64,000 nt of DNA from Hyperoplus lanceolatus (lineage: Eukaryota; Chordata; Actinopteri; Uranoscopiformes; Ammodytidae). A program made the position numbers and the translations under genes. Within the stretch, counting starts at the first letter, position 1. Every line of letters starts with the position of its first letter. The notes beneath the pieces are model-generated. The model did no database searches. It was not told where the DNA came from and was given only the letters and a program-made list of their open reading frames with translations. This document shows, piece after piece, positions 1-11,195 of this stretch. The stretch is from assembly GCA_026929865.2 (NCBI GenBank), contig CM049403.1, forward strand, positions 5,317,501-5,381,500, read 5' to 3'.

Positions 1-95
1 GGACGGGACTGATTCCATATGGGACTTGGAAAGCATGGAAGGACTGGAAAGAGAATTTGGCGAAATGTGCACAAGTGAAGAAACCCAAAACCAAA
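1..95 (+). CDS. Unidentified gene, internal coding exon (5' end outside window)
   Basis: Reading from base 2 (GAC GGG ACT GAT) the stretch is open and acidic, with residues DGTDSIWDLESMEGLEREF near its start. It ends after one base of a split codon at a good donor (AAA/GTGAGC). That phase fits the next exon, which begins with the two bases GT, restoring a serine codon. The exon start lies left of the window. The product is not recognised. The support is reading-frame and phase agreement across three consecutive exons; no family match is claimed. Confidence 0.6.
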
Positions 96-177
96 GTGAG
101 CACAAGAAATACAACTTTTTATTTTATTTTAACATTTAACCTTTTGTGTATACTCGAGACATCAATTGAGAGGGTGT

Positions 178-203
178 AGGTGTGTGTGTGTGTGTGTGTG
201 TGT
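178..203. repeat. (TG)n microsatellite
   Basis: An uninterrupted TG dinucleotide run inside the first intron of the left-edge gene. Confidence 0.9.
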
Positions 204-322
204 AGATGTAGAATGGCAACAATTAAAATGAGATGGGTGAAAGTACAATATATCCTAATTAAAACAGTTACAGTTAGAGTTTGGCAGATTTAAGATAATA
301 TGTCTAGATTTGTTAACGGATA

Positions 323-323
323 T

Positions 324-357
<34 letters not shown>
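323..357. repeat. (GACA)n microsatellite
   Basis: About nine GACA units, about 55 bp upstream of the acceptor of the 412-569 exon. Confidence 0.9.
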
Positions 358-411
358 ATGATAAGTAAATGTATGTATTGTAATGTGTTGCTGTGCGTTC
401 TATTGTTCCAG

Positions 412-569
412 GTGTCAAGGCCACTAAAAGCTGTCTGTCCAAATGGTGGCAGTGTTTCAAACAAAAGGTTCTGAAAACCAGAATTCAACCGGTGAGCGAC
501 AGTGAGATGAGGGAAGTGATAAGTCGCCTTTCTACGGAGAGAAAATGTGCACTGTCACCCGCTACAATG
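412..569 (+). CDS. Unidentified gene, penultimate coding exon
   Basis: The exon follows a TTCCAG acceptor and ends at ATG/GTAAGG, a strong donor. It is 158 nt: two bases completing the split codon, then 52 codons, ending in phase 0. The peptide is basic with a Trp/Cys cluster (SCLSKWWQCFKQKVLK) followed by a polar helix-like segment (SDSEMREVISRLSTERK). No signal peptide or membrane segment is visible. The upstream intron is 316 bp and carries TG and GACA simple repeats. The family is unknown; a small intracellular protein tail is plausible. Confidence 0.6.
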
Positions 570-585
570 GTAAGGAAGCAAATGT

Positions 586-719
<134 letters not shown>

Positions 720-857
720 GAGATACGGTAGAATTAACACACACTGAAAGTTCCTCAGAGCACCTTTAAAGTCTTATTGTTTGATTTCTACACAGGATTT
801 CTTCTATTTTATCTCATAGTACTAACTTAGTTTTATTTCCAAATCTTCCCTCAACAG

Positions 858-968
858 AGCGAAGAGGAAAACAAAATGTCTTCAGTAAGAGATGAGGCAA
901 TTAAGACAAAGGCAAAGACGCCTTCAATAATAACAAGAATTGTTCGCTTCTGGAGCAAGAAAAACTGA
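858..968 (+). CDS. Unidentified gene, last coding exon with stop
   Basis: The exon starts after a CTCAACAG acceptor in phase 0, matching the preceding exon, and runs 36 codons to TGA at 966-968. It is rich in Lys, Glu and Ser, and its C terminus ends in RIVRFWSKKN. The three exons together give about 120 residues of a hydrophilic basic C-terminal region. The gene is on the plus strand and points towards gabrg3, so the two are convergent. In tetrapods OCA2 lies convergent to GABRG3, but this peptide does not look like the multi-pass OCA2 protein, so I do not assign it. Confidence 0.6.
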   Translation, partial: SEEENKMSSVRDEAIKTKAKTPSIITRIVRFWSKKN

Positions 969-1992
969 TGTCTCCCTCTCCCTCCAAGACCATTTAGGAA
1001 TCAACTCAACATTGTATTTGACTTTTATTTGAATTTATACTTTTTTCTTTTCACCCTCACATCTCCCCTCCCCCTGTCCCTGCCACCTTACTGACCCCCA
1101 CCTGCATATACCCCTCCCCTTACCCCCTTAGTATAACTATTGTCCCCTTAGTTTATCCCCTACCCCTTAGTATAACTGATGTCTGAATGTGTGTGTGAAT
1201 GGGTGAGTGGACTGCGGTATACAGCAATTTGAGTGGTCGTATGACTAGCAAAGCGCTGTGTGTCGGTCCATTCATCGTTAAGTTAAGGTGGGTTTTTTGT
1301 TTTTCTTGTCTCTGAGCAGACCCCCTCTCCAGTATTTAGCACACTGGGGAGGGGGCCAGAGCATGGGGTCAGCCATAGCACAGCGCTGGCCCTGACACAG
1401 TGCCTTGCTCAGGGACACAATGGTAGAGATGGTGTGGGGTTCCAACCAGCAACCTCATGGTTACTGGGAGGCCCCCTTCATCTACTTGTTAGGACATCCT
1501 ACCATTGCTTACCACCTTAACTTAACTGTGTGAATGTGTGTGTGAATGCGACTGCCATATATAGCAATTTGAGTTTTCCGGTAGGACTAGCAAAGCGCTA
1601 TATATGAGCACTAAATTTAGTATGTTTTTACCTCCTCATTCCACCATGCTGCTCTGGTCCAGAACTGGTTTCAACACAGTCCACAGTTCTATACCTTCCA
1701 CCATACTCTCCTTATCCAGTTTTTCTCTGCATGGCGGTGGAAGGATGTGGATGAAATTCTCTGGACAGATCCAGCTAGGCGAAGATATAATGTCTAGTAT
1801 TTTCTATACTGTATTGTATTGTTTCCTTTATCAGATTTTTTAAATGTATTTACAGTATTATCTGTAATTTGTGACCTGTACTGGATACAGTATTGTATGT
1901 GTGTTGTTGTTTGCTGGGATAACAGTGTTATGCAGACTACTGCACATGTGATTTTCCATGTTGACTGATTTGGGTGTATGGAGAGAAATAAA
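969..1992 (+). other. Possible 3' UTR of the unidentified gene
   Basis: The sequence after the TGA is non-coding and C/T-rich at first. The first clear plus-strand AATAAA lies at 1987-1992. If it is used, the UTR is about 1 kb and contains the repeat block at 1160-1605. This is inference only; an earlier end with a variant signal is possible. Confidence 0.3.
1160..1605 (+). repeat. Duplicated LINE-type 3' tail split by an inverted-repeat element
   Basis: Two similar tails (about 1187-1260 and 1535-1600) share GTGTGTGTGAATG, AGCAATTTGAG and ACTAGCAAAGCGCT, a pattern typical of fish LINE 3' ends. Between them lies a 250-bp segment, 1277-1526, bounded by a perfect 15-bp inverted repeat (GTTAAGTTAAGGTGG and its complement). 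That segment also holds a phrase seen in many fish repeats (CTTGCTCAGGGACACAATGG). Family assignment is uncertain. Confidence 0.55.
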
Positions 1993-4145
1993 TGATATTT
2001 TCCTCAGTCTGCAGCATTGGTCTTGTCAAGTGTTTGGTGAACTTATTGTATATTTGTACTTTTTCTGCATACTTTTTATACATTACTCAAATCACTGAGA
2101 AGTAGAATTACTAAAAGTGTTTAAGGTTAGCAACAGCAGTGTTTAACAGGTTCAGACAGAATTAAGTAATATGAAAAGTGTGTGTTTCATATGGTGACAA
2201 AATATGCTTTTTATAAAATAGTGTATAGTTTTGAAAAGAGTGTTCCATTTTGCAAAGGGTCTGAGGTGTTTTGGTAATTGGGTGTTTAGTGTGCTAATTG
2301 TGTGTAGTGTTTTGAAAAATCGGGCCCTGTTTTTAAAAAAAACTGTAAATGGTTACAGGTGAAAATGTTAAAACTGCAGCTATGTTAAGGAGGTTTTGGT
2401 GGACTGCTGTGTGCAGTGATTGAGCACAGTGTGAAGCCGACTGTGACGGAGGGGCAAGACACTGCAGGTCTTCTTTCCCACTCAAAGGTTAAAGCAGCTG
2501 GTTTCACCCATCAGACGGTTAATCCAGACGGGGAGACATAATCAGGCGGAACACCTAGTTAAAAGTGTACCCACAGATCCTCACACCGAGAAAAGCTGGC
2601 GTCATGACTTTTACATACTGAGCATTATTTGTGTGCCGTGTGTTTGGGAAATATTTCTTGTTCTTTTAACCAGAGTTGAAGAAGGAAAAACAAGTAGAGT
2701 ATTTATTTCAAAGCTTAAAGGTTTATTATCTAAATTGAGTGAGCAGGAACATGTAGGCCTACATGGAGCTTACTGGTTCTCAAAAGGTGTCCCCAGTAAG
2801 ACTGATAAAATGGTGGGGCATATGGAAACAAATGTTGGAGGCTGGCCGTGGCTTGCCCCTGACGGCTTCTTCTGGCTGGTCCGATGCGTCCGATGGCAGG
2901 TGTAATTTGAGAAGGTATGTTGCTAAGGAGTTGCTATGTGTAATGTGAGGTTAATAAACATACTAAAGTATACAAAATAAAGTACAAGTGTAAAATTAAA
3001 ATTATTCTCCCACGTGTGCACAGAGATATTGTGAAACACAGTTGTGTGTGTATGGGAATTTGTCTGCAAACAAAGAAGGGATACCGTAAATGCATTGTTC
3101 AACTTACTTGTGCTAATTATCTGTCACAATACAAAGCACTCATACAGAAGTCATCAATGCCCCATTATTTTCTTTTTAATATGAACAGACATGAGGTTTC
3201 AGAGTCAAAGCGTCAGTGTCTCTTCTTGGTTGAACCACAGTCGTGATCGACCCTAATCAAAAACTCTCTTGTCTTGTTACCATTCCGTCCTTTCATAATA
3301 GTGAATTTGCATATCTATGACAAAAAAAGGTAGTAGGCTTTCAATGGCTTATTGTTTATGGACAAGTAAGAGATGATTGTAGAAATGGGAAATAAGACCT
3401 AGCCTAGAATCGACTTAATTGGATTTCTTATCTAGGCATTGTGCGCATGATGAAATATGAGTGTGGGTGTCCAAGTCTCCAGTCCATGAAGTGTTTAACT
3501 TTCGGCAACTGTGTGACTAAACTTTGTTGTCACCGCTATTACAACTATGGGACAGAGACTTATGATAACAAACTTAAAAACAATGTCACACAGTCAGGTT
3601 GGCTTAGACCTAGGCCCGTTGTGAAAAAGATCGCAAATTGTTGTATAATGTAAGATTAGCATTGACAGGCTGAGTTGAAATAAGTGGTTGACTTTTGAAA
3701 TGTAATCTAGCATCCTCTAGTGGTGAAAGTTCTAGACTGCAACGCTCCATGTCTACTGCTCCCGTTTGGAGAATTTACTGAAGCTACGGTGGCCTTTAAG
3801 GACAAGAAGCTAGTTCCTAAAAATTACATCATCCACCACTGTCTCAACTCTCAAGTCTTTCCACAATATCAACAGGTGCATATTCAGCAGACATCTACTG
3901 CATGTACATAAAAAAGTTTATGGCTATTAGGATTGTCCGTACTGTGCTAATGTAGAAAACATGGCGGTGCTACATGGCGGCTGGCCCTGCTCCTATGTAG
4001 ATTTAAAAACGCTAATTCTAAGATATTAAAGAAACCATTTAATTTTCAAGAAAAATACACTAATTAAAACGTTCCCAGGAATATAGTATTGTATTTGGAG
4101 TCTGTTCTGAAAAACAGCAATTCCCTTTACTCACAGCACTTTTAA
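1993..4145. other. Intergenic stretch with no gene recognised
   Basis: The sequence is AT-rich. No coding exon with supporting context is seen; open frames here are short and unsupported. The segment near 3960-4110 (ATGGCGGTGCTACATGGCGG and following) resembles a common fish DNA-transposon fragment. A perfect 14-bp palindrome ATGTAGGCCTACAT lies at about 2751-2764. Confidence 0.5.
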
Positions 4146-4713
4146 AGCGACAGTTTCAAAATAGTTGAACTTTTGTTATTGTTTTTTTTAAAGAAATTTA
4201 GATAGAGAGAAGATAGAAACCTCTCTCGTGTCTGTCTGTTAAAGATGATGCCAGAGCCGAGAGACGGCTAGCTTAGCATAAAAAACTGAAACGGGTCACA
4301 ATCCACAAACGCGGACAGTTACATTGACCTGTAAAGCTAATTTTAAAATGAGCTACAGGCAGTTTATTTTTTGTATTTCACTTATTACCTAACCACAATT
4401 AAAAAAAAAAATAAAAATAAAATGTGACACAAAAAAATCAGTGCAACCTGTAACCGCATTATTATAAAAATGCGGTTACAGGGCCAGGTCAGAATAAGAG
4501 GGGGATCCTCATCCTCTGGTGCAGCTCTTGTTATCTTATCTCTACAGAGGCAGTCTTTTGGGCACCCCTTGTTTCCTGTCTTTATGCTATTGCTAAGCTT
4601 ACATGTCTTCTGCCTTTGGTTTCCTAAACAATGTACAAATATGGGAGGGGCACCATTATTTTCATCAAACTCTTGGAAAGAAAGTGTATGTCCCAAAATG
4701 TTAGAGTATTCCT
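4146..4713 (-). mobile_element. TTAA-flanked non-autonomous DNA element, minus orientation
   Basis: Read on the minus strand, the right end begins TTTAAAGGAATACTCTAACA and continues ATTTTGGGACATAC, a recognisable fish MITE start. Internally the GCTAGCTTAGCATAAA block, also typical of this repeat, lies near 4268-4283. TTAA occurs at both borders (4142-4145 and 4714-4717), as expected for piggyBac- or Kolobok-type insertion. The terminal inverted repeat is degraded. The 103- and 171-residue open frames here are not genes. Confidence 0.5.
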
Positions 4714-4717
4714 TTAA

Positions 4718-5947
4718 AACCGACGTGTGTGTGTTAGTTAGAGGACACTCTAAGCGTGAACAGATAGTGCTGAGCGGAGCAGATCCGTCTCCAGATGATC
4801 TGGCCTCCCAGCGTTGCGGAGGGACCGGGCTGTCTGGCCTTTACATAGAGCCAACCCTTCTGCTGCTCAGCCTGGCACATAACAAGAGCTCAGTGATAGA
4901 CTCGCAAATAATCTATCATTTGTACAAGACTTTTGTAAAGGTGCTGTTTGCTAAAAGTGACCTCCAATCAGAAAAAATGAAGTGATTCTAATACAAGACA
5001 TGAAGTTCTCAAGAAATACCATTATGTCCTCTCTGATTTATGATTATACTTTCTCTGAACTGTTGCCTGGTAACGTTCATACAGCAGTCTAGTCCTCAGT
5101 AGAATGTGTAGCCATTAGCTTGAGAAGCAGTATGAGGAGAGAGAGAGAGAGAGACAGATTATTCCAGCAGCTAACTGTCTAAAGCCTACAGCCGATTATT
5201 CCAGCAGCTAACTGTCTAAAGCCTACAGCCGTCCCCTCCTCCCCTACACCTGCTCGCAGCTGGCTGCACCCAAGGATTCATTCAACATGCAGTCGCCTTG
5301 ATTAAAGACACAGCTTCCTCCTCTGTAGATGCAACACCTGACAAGTAGGTTGGCAGTTTGCCACTGTTAAGGAAATCAATAAATCCTCCTTTTTTCTGGA
5401 GCTGAGACAACCAAATAGAGCGCCATAGAAAGGTAGCTCTTTACTGTAGAGGGCACATGCTTTACAAATATGGAAAGCCAAAAGTGCCACAATTAGCCTC
5501 AATAAATGCGATTTCCCTCAAAATGCTTTATTTTATTTTTTTAAAGATATTTTTCAGTGATTTAACCTTAATTGGACAGTTTGAGATCAGGGGGTACAGA
5601 GCAAAGTTGTATGCAACAAAGTCATTCTTGTGTACTTGAAGCCTAGTTTTTGGAGTATTGTTAAATATCTGTCATTTTGAAGAAGTTGAAGCTGGAGCAG
5701 TTTGTTGAGGACTTGAGGTGCACCAGGCTGACGAGGGGGTCAGACAGGTGACAACAACAGCAACACACACTCAGTGGGATAATGTCACCGGAACAGTCTG
5801 TGGGAGTCTGTTGTTCATACAGCTCTGTGTAGGTTGCCATAGGGATGCTTTCCTCTGCCCTTAAAGTGGCAGGTATTTTAGTTGCAGTAGCCTTTTCAGA
5901 AACAACACCCATACGTAGATATTTTTATTTACCGGTATTGCTTTTTG
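4718..5947. other. Intergenic stretch with no gene recognised
   Basis: Apart from a short tandem duplication at 5158-5231 and a GA-rich run near 5137-5153, no coding or repeat structure is firm. Confidence 0.4.
5158..5231. repeat. 37-bp tandem duplication (2 copies)
   Basis: Two consecutive identical copies of a 37-bp unit starting ATTATTCCAGCAGC and ending CCTACAGCCG, at 5158-5194 and 5195-5231. Identity with no visible mismatch implies a recent duplication, or an assembly duplication. Confidence 0.85.
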
Positions 5948-5951
5948 TTAA

Positions 5952-6558
5952 AGCGGACCTATGATGCTTTTTGACTTTTATGACCTATAAACGTTGTTAT
6001 GATGATTTATAGTCATGCTTAACCATACTAAATTATCAAATAATGACTTACATGCATTTCGACGTATTCCCTGCTGACCGTCTGGGGTGTCTGCGCAGAG
6101 CACTAGACACTATTCTAGCCAGTCGAGAAGTCACGTGTTCATTTGACGCTTTGTAACTTTGTGACGTCGCATGTAACTTCGTGAAGTCACCACGCGGATG
6201 TTTCCATGTATGGTAATGCTGTCACTTCCCTGTTCCCTGTCTGCCTCGCGCCCTTATAGGTCCATGCTCGCGCCTCCCACCACTGAAAGTGTTCCGGAAG
6301 GAAGGTAACCAATCACAACGGAGTGGGGTTTGCAGGGGGGGGGGAGGCGAGCGGAGATTGCCGAAGCACAGGCGGAGTGAGCGGAGATGCCCGAAGCACA
6401 CACACTCAAGTGTTGACAGGACGTGCTGGATCGCCAAAATAAGAGAAAGAGCTTCCCGAAAATCTACATACTTTTTTGTGATGTGATTCGTGTCAGGTTG
6501 CTCTATAGCAGTGTAAAACAAGAAATTAAGACCAGAAAAGTAGTATAATAGGTCCTCT
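5952..6558 (+). mobile_element. TTAA-flanked MITE, copy A
   Basis: A 607-bp element between TTAA sites at 5948-5951 and 6559-6562. Its ends are inverted copies: the left reads AGCGGACCTATGATGC and the right end, complemented, reads AGAGGACCTATTATAC. It shares its whole body with the inverted copy at 26,230-26,824 and the degraded copy at 50,660-51,119, including CGGAAGGAAGGTAACCAATC. TTAA target sites point to a piggyBac- or Kolobok-like source. It has no coding capacity. Confidence 0.8.
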
Positions 6559-6606
6559 TTAACGTTTTGCCCAAAGATATTAGTTTAAATGATATACTGT
6601 ATGCTG

Positions 6607-6618
6607 TATATATATATA

Positions 6619-6661
<43 letters not shown>
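6607..6661. repeat. (TA)n microsatellite
   Basis: A TA run with one interruption (ACTATATA), just right of MITE copy A. Confidence 0.9.
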
Positions 6662-6664
<3 letters not shown>

Positions 6665-7195
6665 TGGTCAAGCTTGATTCAACAGTAGTGTCATATGTAT
6701 ATCTTGATTTAACAGCAAAGTTGCATTACAACACTACATTTAAACCTGCTTACTTTTAAAATTAATCTTAGTACATTTTTACAAAAGTCATTTTCACAAA
6801 ATCTCCTAAAACTAAAAGTAAAATGACTTACAATGTTGTTTACACTTGTGGCTTTCACCAGCAACACCCACACACATCGTTAGAGTCCAAATTACATTAC
6901 TTTCAAACTTGCTGGAATGTTGTCCCTTTAAGACTTGCTGCCTACCTGTCTCAGTGCATCTCCCAACTGGTTGTAGTGACCATGGAGGTATAATAAGACA
7001 TAGTGGCAGGCTGGACACTATAGTGGCCAGTACCCCAATAGGTCCTTTCTCACTTTTTTCAAAATGCATTTTTGAATGAACACCAGTGCAAAGCTCAGGT
7101 AAGATAGAATGTCCTACTTACTAAACATAGGATAAAAGAGTCTCAAACAAAAGACCTGGAAAATCAACTGTGCATGTACATTAAAAAAAAAAAAC

Positions 7196-10146
7196 TTTAT
7201 TCCATATTTCTCTGGTCCTCCGTCGTAATTCACATTTCAGATATAAAAAAGAAACCATAGGTAAGAAAAGAGCACAGTCATGAGAAGTGGATTGTATGGA
7301 TGCCAAAACATAAAAATAGCATCAAAAAACAAGCCCCCACTTAACAGGACGTTACTCTGCTGAGGAGGACAATCTCAAGACTTGCACTTGACTGTATCAC
7401 AGAGTCATGCTATCTATGTCACACACTGGGGCCACAAATAGGAAAAAACACAAAGCAGAAAAAAACAGTGTACAGTTGGGATATTGTGTATACAGTCAGT
7501 TAGATAGGAGATAATACTTGTCAACAGAAAATATGATTCACCACTGTTGAAGAGCACTGCAGATCATTTGGAAATGTTTGGTCACAGAAAGATAAGCTTA
7601 TGGCAGAAAAACACACGTTTGTGTACAGACAATCCTCTTCAGCACTTAAAGGGGCTGCTAGGGAGATATCCTGCCACAAATAATACAACAGTGGACAAAA
7701 TTGGCACATGAACTGAGAACTTCTATGCTAATTACTTCTGTCATACGCTCATATTGTCCCATCAAATTACACTTCACAGTACTGCACTGAATACATGGAA
7801 ACTGAACCGTAACCGATACTCTTTTTATTACATTTTTTTTAACCCTAAAACTAAACAATTTTCCTTCAACATGATTCAAACTCCCAGAGACAAAAAGGAA
7901 ACAGAAATGTCTTTGGCTTATTCATCACAATACTGAATGTGGCTTAGGGAATCGATGCACAGAGTTTATTGAAACTTCCAAGTCACCAGAAGCTGCTCTA
8001 GTACTCTGAAGATGCTGTCACAAAATGACACAGCTTTCTTTGCGAAGGGGGATCTACATAGCACATTGGCGACAGACAGTTAAGTTTCATGTCTAAATGT
8101 CTGTCCGTCGTAACACATGGGCCATGTGACTTAATCCCATCTGATTCTCAGCACAGATGACACAGTGCCTTGAGCTGGTTTACTCCAATCTGGCCTGGGA
8201 TCAGTTTCCAAGCCTGATTCCTTCCCTTAAGGATGGGTATAAGGCTTTTTTAGAACTTCAAATAGCACATAGGGGCACAGCCGATGCAATAATCTATGTG
8301 TGTCAGTTTAAAAGGCACATTGAAATTCATTCATCCAAATCTGTAATGATGGGGAACAACATCCTGAGGGGGATCATCAATGTCCTATGTAAACCCTCTT
8401 CATCAAATGCAACACCTGCACATCAACTCCAATATACAGTATTTATTCACCCACATTACACAATGCACAAGTTCAAACTGGATCGTACAGTAAAAGTGAT
8501 CATAGACTCTCAAAGACCACCCAGAGCCATTTCCACAAGAACTCTTGACGTTTTTACAAATAAATAAAAAAGCTACTTAAAGAGTAGTTGAAAGATGTAT
8601 CGATGATTGTTTCTCTTTAGCTGTTGCCTGTTCTAGACGCTATTGCCAGATAATACAGAGTCAGTGAGTGAGTGAGTGGGAAGAATGACTAAGAAAGACT
8701 TGAGTTGACGGTCAGCATGATTTTAACAGTCAGGAGTCAGGACCGATGTTTATTTTAGTTTCTATTGGAATACAAACTTACAAACTGGTGCATCCCTGTG
8801 GCCCAGCTGATGAAGGTGAACCACCTTACATGATCAGGTCAGAATAATAGAATAGCACCACTCTAAATACCTTATTGCATCATCCTTCATGTGTCAACAG
8901 AAGGGAGTCAGAACACTGTAACATCTGGGCAATCAATTAGCAATGCAAAACACACACATAAATCATATATGTGACATACTGTATAACAAATAGTTTTGCA
9001 TTCCCACAGTGGCCATCCAAATGACACATGTGGCAGGTTAAAGTTTTATAATGTTGGTATAATTATTACTCTTATTATTAAGTGTATGATCACTTGTATA
9101 CATTACTACATAAAACCGAGAGGGTGTGGGAAAAAAACTACTTTGTGTACTTTATGCATGTTGAGAAAAATCAAATGACCGGACGGTGCACTAACATATG
9201 TGGCTGCCTCCATGATCACTCAGCGTCTTGTTTGTCTGCAGGCACAGTAGGCGGCATTCCTCTCCAGAGTTGACTGAGTTTACTGCATCAACCCTGGTCA
9301 TTGCCTAAAACTCCATGATGTTACGCCATCTTAATATCATAGAGTATGTATTGGTTTGGTACGCATTTATTTGTGTTTCCACTGTCAAAAGTTGTAAAAG
9401 ATACCAACACAAATCAATCTCTTTTTTTATCACCCTTCTGCTGGAGTGGCAAGGGGCCCCAAAAGAATGGGGGCAGTCCATTGATTGTTCAACAGAACAG
9501 TTACCTTCGTGCTAGAGATAAACCAATGTGTTTAATCACATCGTCAAGATTGATAGAAACAATGAGAGCGCACAGCTCTTTGTTTACTCTGGTGTGTTCT
9601 TCCTCTTCATTGAATTTATTGGCTGCTATGATGTCATGATAGTTTTGTAGCTGCCGTGGCCACAGCACAGACTGTTTATAAGAGCCGGCGGCGTTCAGCG
9701 GCTCTGGCTGCGGCATATACTATCTTACCATGTAAGGGTACTGTCTGCAGTAGAAACACAATCCAGATCTTTGGTTACTCTTCCGTACCTAACCGTGCCC
9801 TGCCAAACCGAACTGTGCTGCTCAGTCACAATTAGGCATAACACTTCTTATTGTTACCATGCTAGGGGTTGTGCTAACTTGCCTGAAAGAATAAATGACT
9901 GGGCAAATACATAGATATATAATACCAAGAAAAATAGCTAAAACAAAAAAAAAAGGATATAAAAAGTTCCACTTAAATTGACTGCCCAAGGCAAAGCAGT
10001 TAGCCTTCGCTAAAGTGAGGTCGTCACCGCACTAAGGTCGTTATCAGAGGTAAATATGTATTTCTGGTTTTCATCTCAGCTTGGGGCGGGCTACACTAAG
10101 GCAATTTAACGGTCGCTAATGCCAAGTCCTAACAAGCTGATGGCTA
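7196..10146 (-). other. Gene-less stretch; possibly distal gabrg3 3' UTR
   Basis: This stretch lacks recognisable mobile elements and has fairly balanced base composition. On the minus strand an AATAAA (7196-7201) is followed by a T-rich tract, as at a transcript end. Because gabrg3 stops at 13,266 on the same strand, a long alternative 3' UTR reaching here is possible but is pure inference. The 136-residue plus-strand open frame at 8157-8567 has no support as a gene. Confidence 0.2.
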
Positions 10147-11195
10147 TGTTTTAAGCCCCCTGCTATTCAGCCTGCTCACCCATGACTGCACTGCCAGATA
10201 CAGCACCAACCACGTCATCAAGTTCGCAGACGACACAACAGTGGTGGGTCTCGTCAGTGAAAACGACGAGTCTGCATACCGGATGGAGGTGGAGCAGCTC
10301 ACAACGTGGTGCAGGTCCCACAACCTCGTTCTCAACGTGGAGAAAACAAAGGAGATGGTGATCGACTTCAGGAGGGTTGGCAAACAACACCACACACCGC
10401 TGAGCGTGGCTGGGGCAGCTGTGGAGAGGGTCAGCAGCATCAAGTTTCTTGGAGTCCACCTGGCCGACGACCTGACTTCCAACAAACACCAACCCCACAG
10501 CAGTCATCAAAAAAGCCCAGCAGCGGCTCCACTCTCTCCGGAGACTCAGGAAAGCTGGTCCCCCCCCTCCTCACCACCTTCTACAGGGGCACCATAGAGA
10601 GCATCCTCACCAACAGCTTCACTTCCTGGTTCGGGAGCAGCAAGGCCTATGAACAGCTACAGCTCAACAGGATAGTGAAGACGGCCAGCAGGATCATTGG
10701 TGTCCCTCTCCCTCTGCTGATGGTGGCCTACCAGCAACGCTGCACTCGCAGAGCCACCGCCATCATAAAGGACATTCACCACCCCTCACACAGCCTGCTC
10801 TCCCTCCTGCCATCAGGGAGGAGATACAGGAGCATTCCCTGCAGATCCAGCAGGATGCTGAGCAGCTTTTTTCCACAGGCTGTAAGGCTCCTGAATGGAC
10901 TGTGCCCCCTCCCCCCTCCCCCCTCACACACACATACACCCCCCCTCCACCACCATTAACTTGGGTACAGACTGACAGCCAGGAAACTGTCAAGGACACT
11001 CCTGAACATTCAGCACTTTATTCAGACTGATGTCTGTTTTTATTGATATGTCTGTGTTTGCTTGTTGTTTTATATGAGAGTCTGATCATTTTTAATTATT
11101 TATTTTTTTAAACACTGTATGAACTATTGAGAAATGGCATTTTGTTTCATTTTCTGTATGGAAGTACAGTCTATTGAAATGACAATAAAATGAAT
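10147..11195 (+). mobile_element. L2/CR1-type LINE, 3' fragment with broken reverse transcriptase
   Basis: From 10,153 the translation gives a reverse-transcriptase core (LLTHDCTARYSTNHVIKFAD, then DTTVVGLVS) with the FADD catalytic motif at about 10,224-10,235. It continues as LTTWCRSHNLVLNVEKTKEM and FLGVHLADDL. The frame shifts near 10,482 (an extra A) and again at a C run near 10,560-10,567, after which TFYRGTIESILTNSFTSWFG and the LINE C-terminal region (LLSLLPSGRRYRSIPCRSSR) follow. The element ends at TGACAATAAAATGAATCTTG. It is 5' truncated and dead. It lies between the gabrg3 stop and the left-edge gene. Confidence 0.85.

Noticed and set aside
4470-4985. 171-residue plus-strand open frame
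   Set aside because: It runs across a TTAA-type MITE and its flank; no protein-like features.
8157-8567. 136-residue plus-strand open frame
   Set aside because: No recognisable domain, no splice or promoter context, and base composition like the flanking non-coding DNA.
10241-10959. Host gene encoding 118 and 217 residues
   Set aside because: The frames together spell a frameshifted LINE reverse transcriptase and tail.
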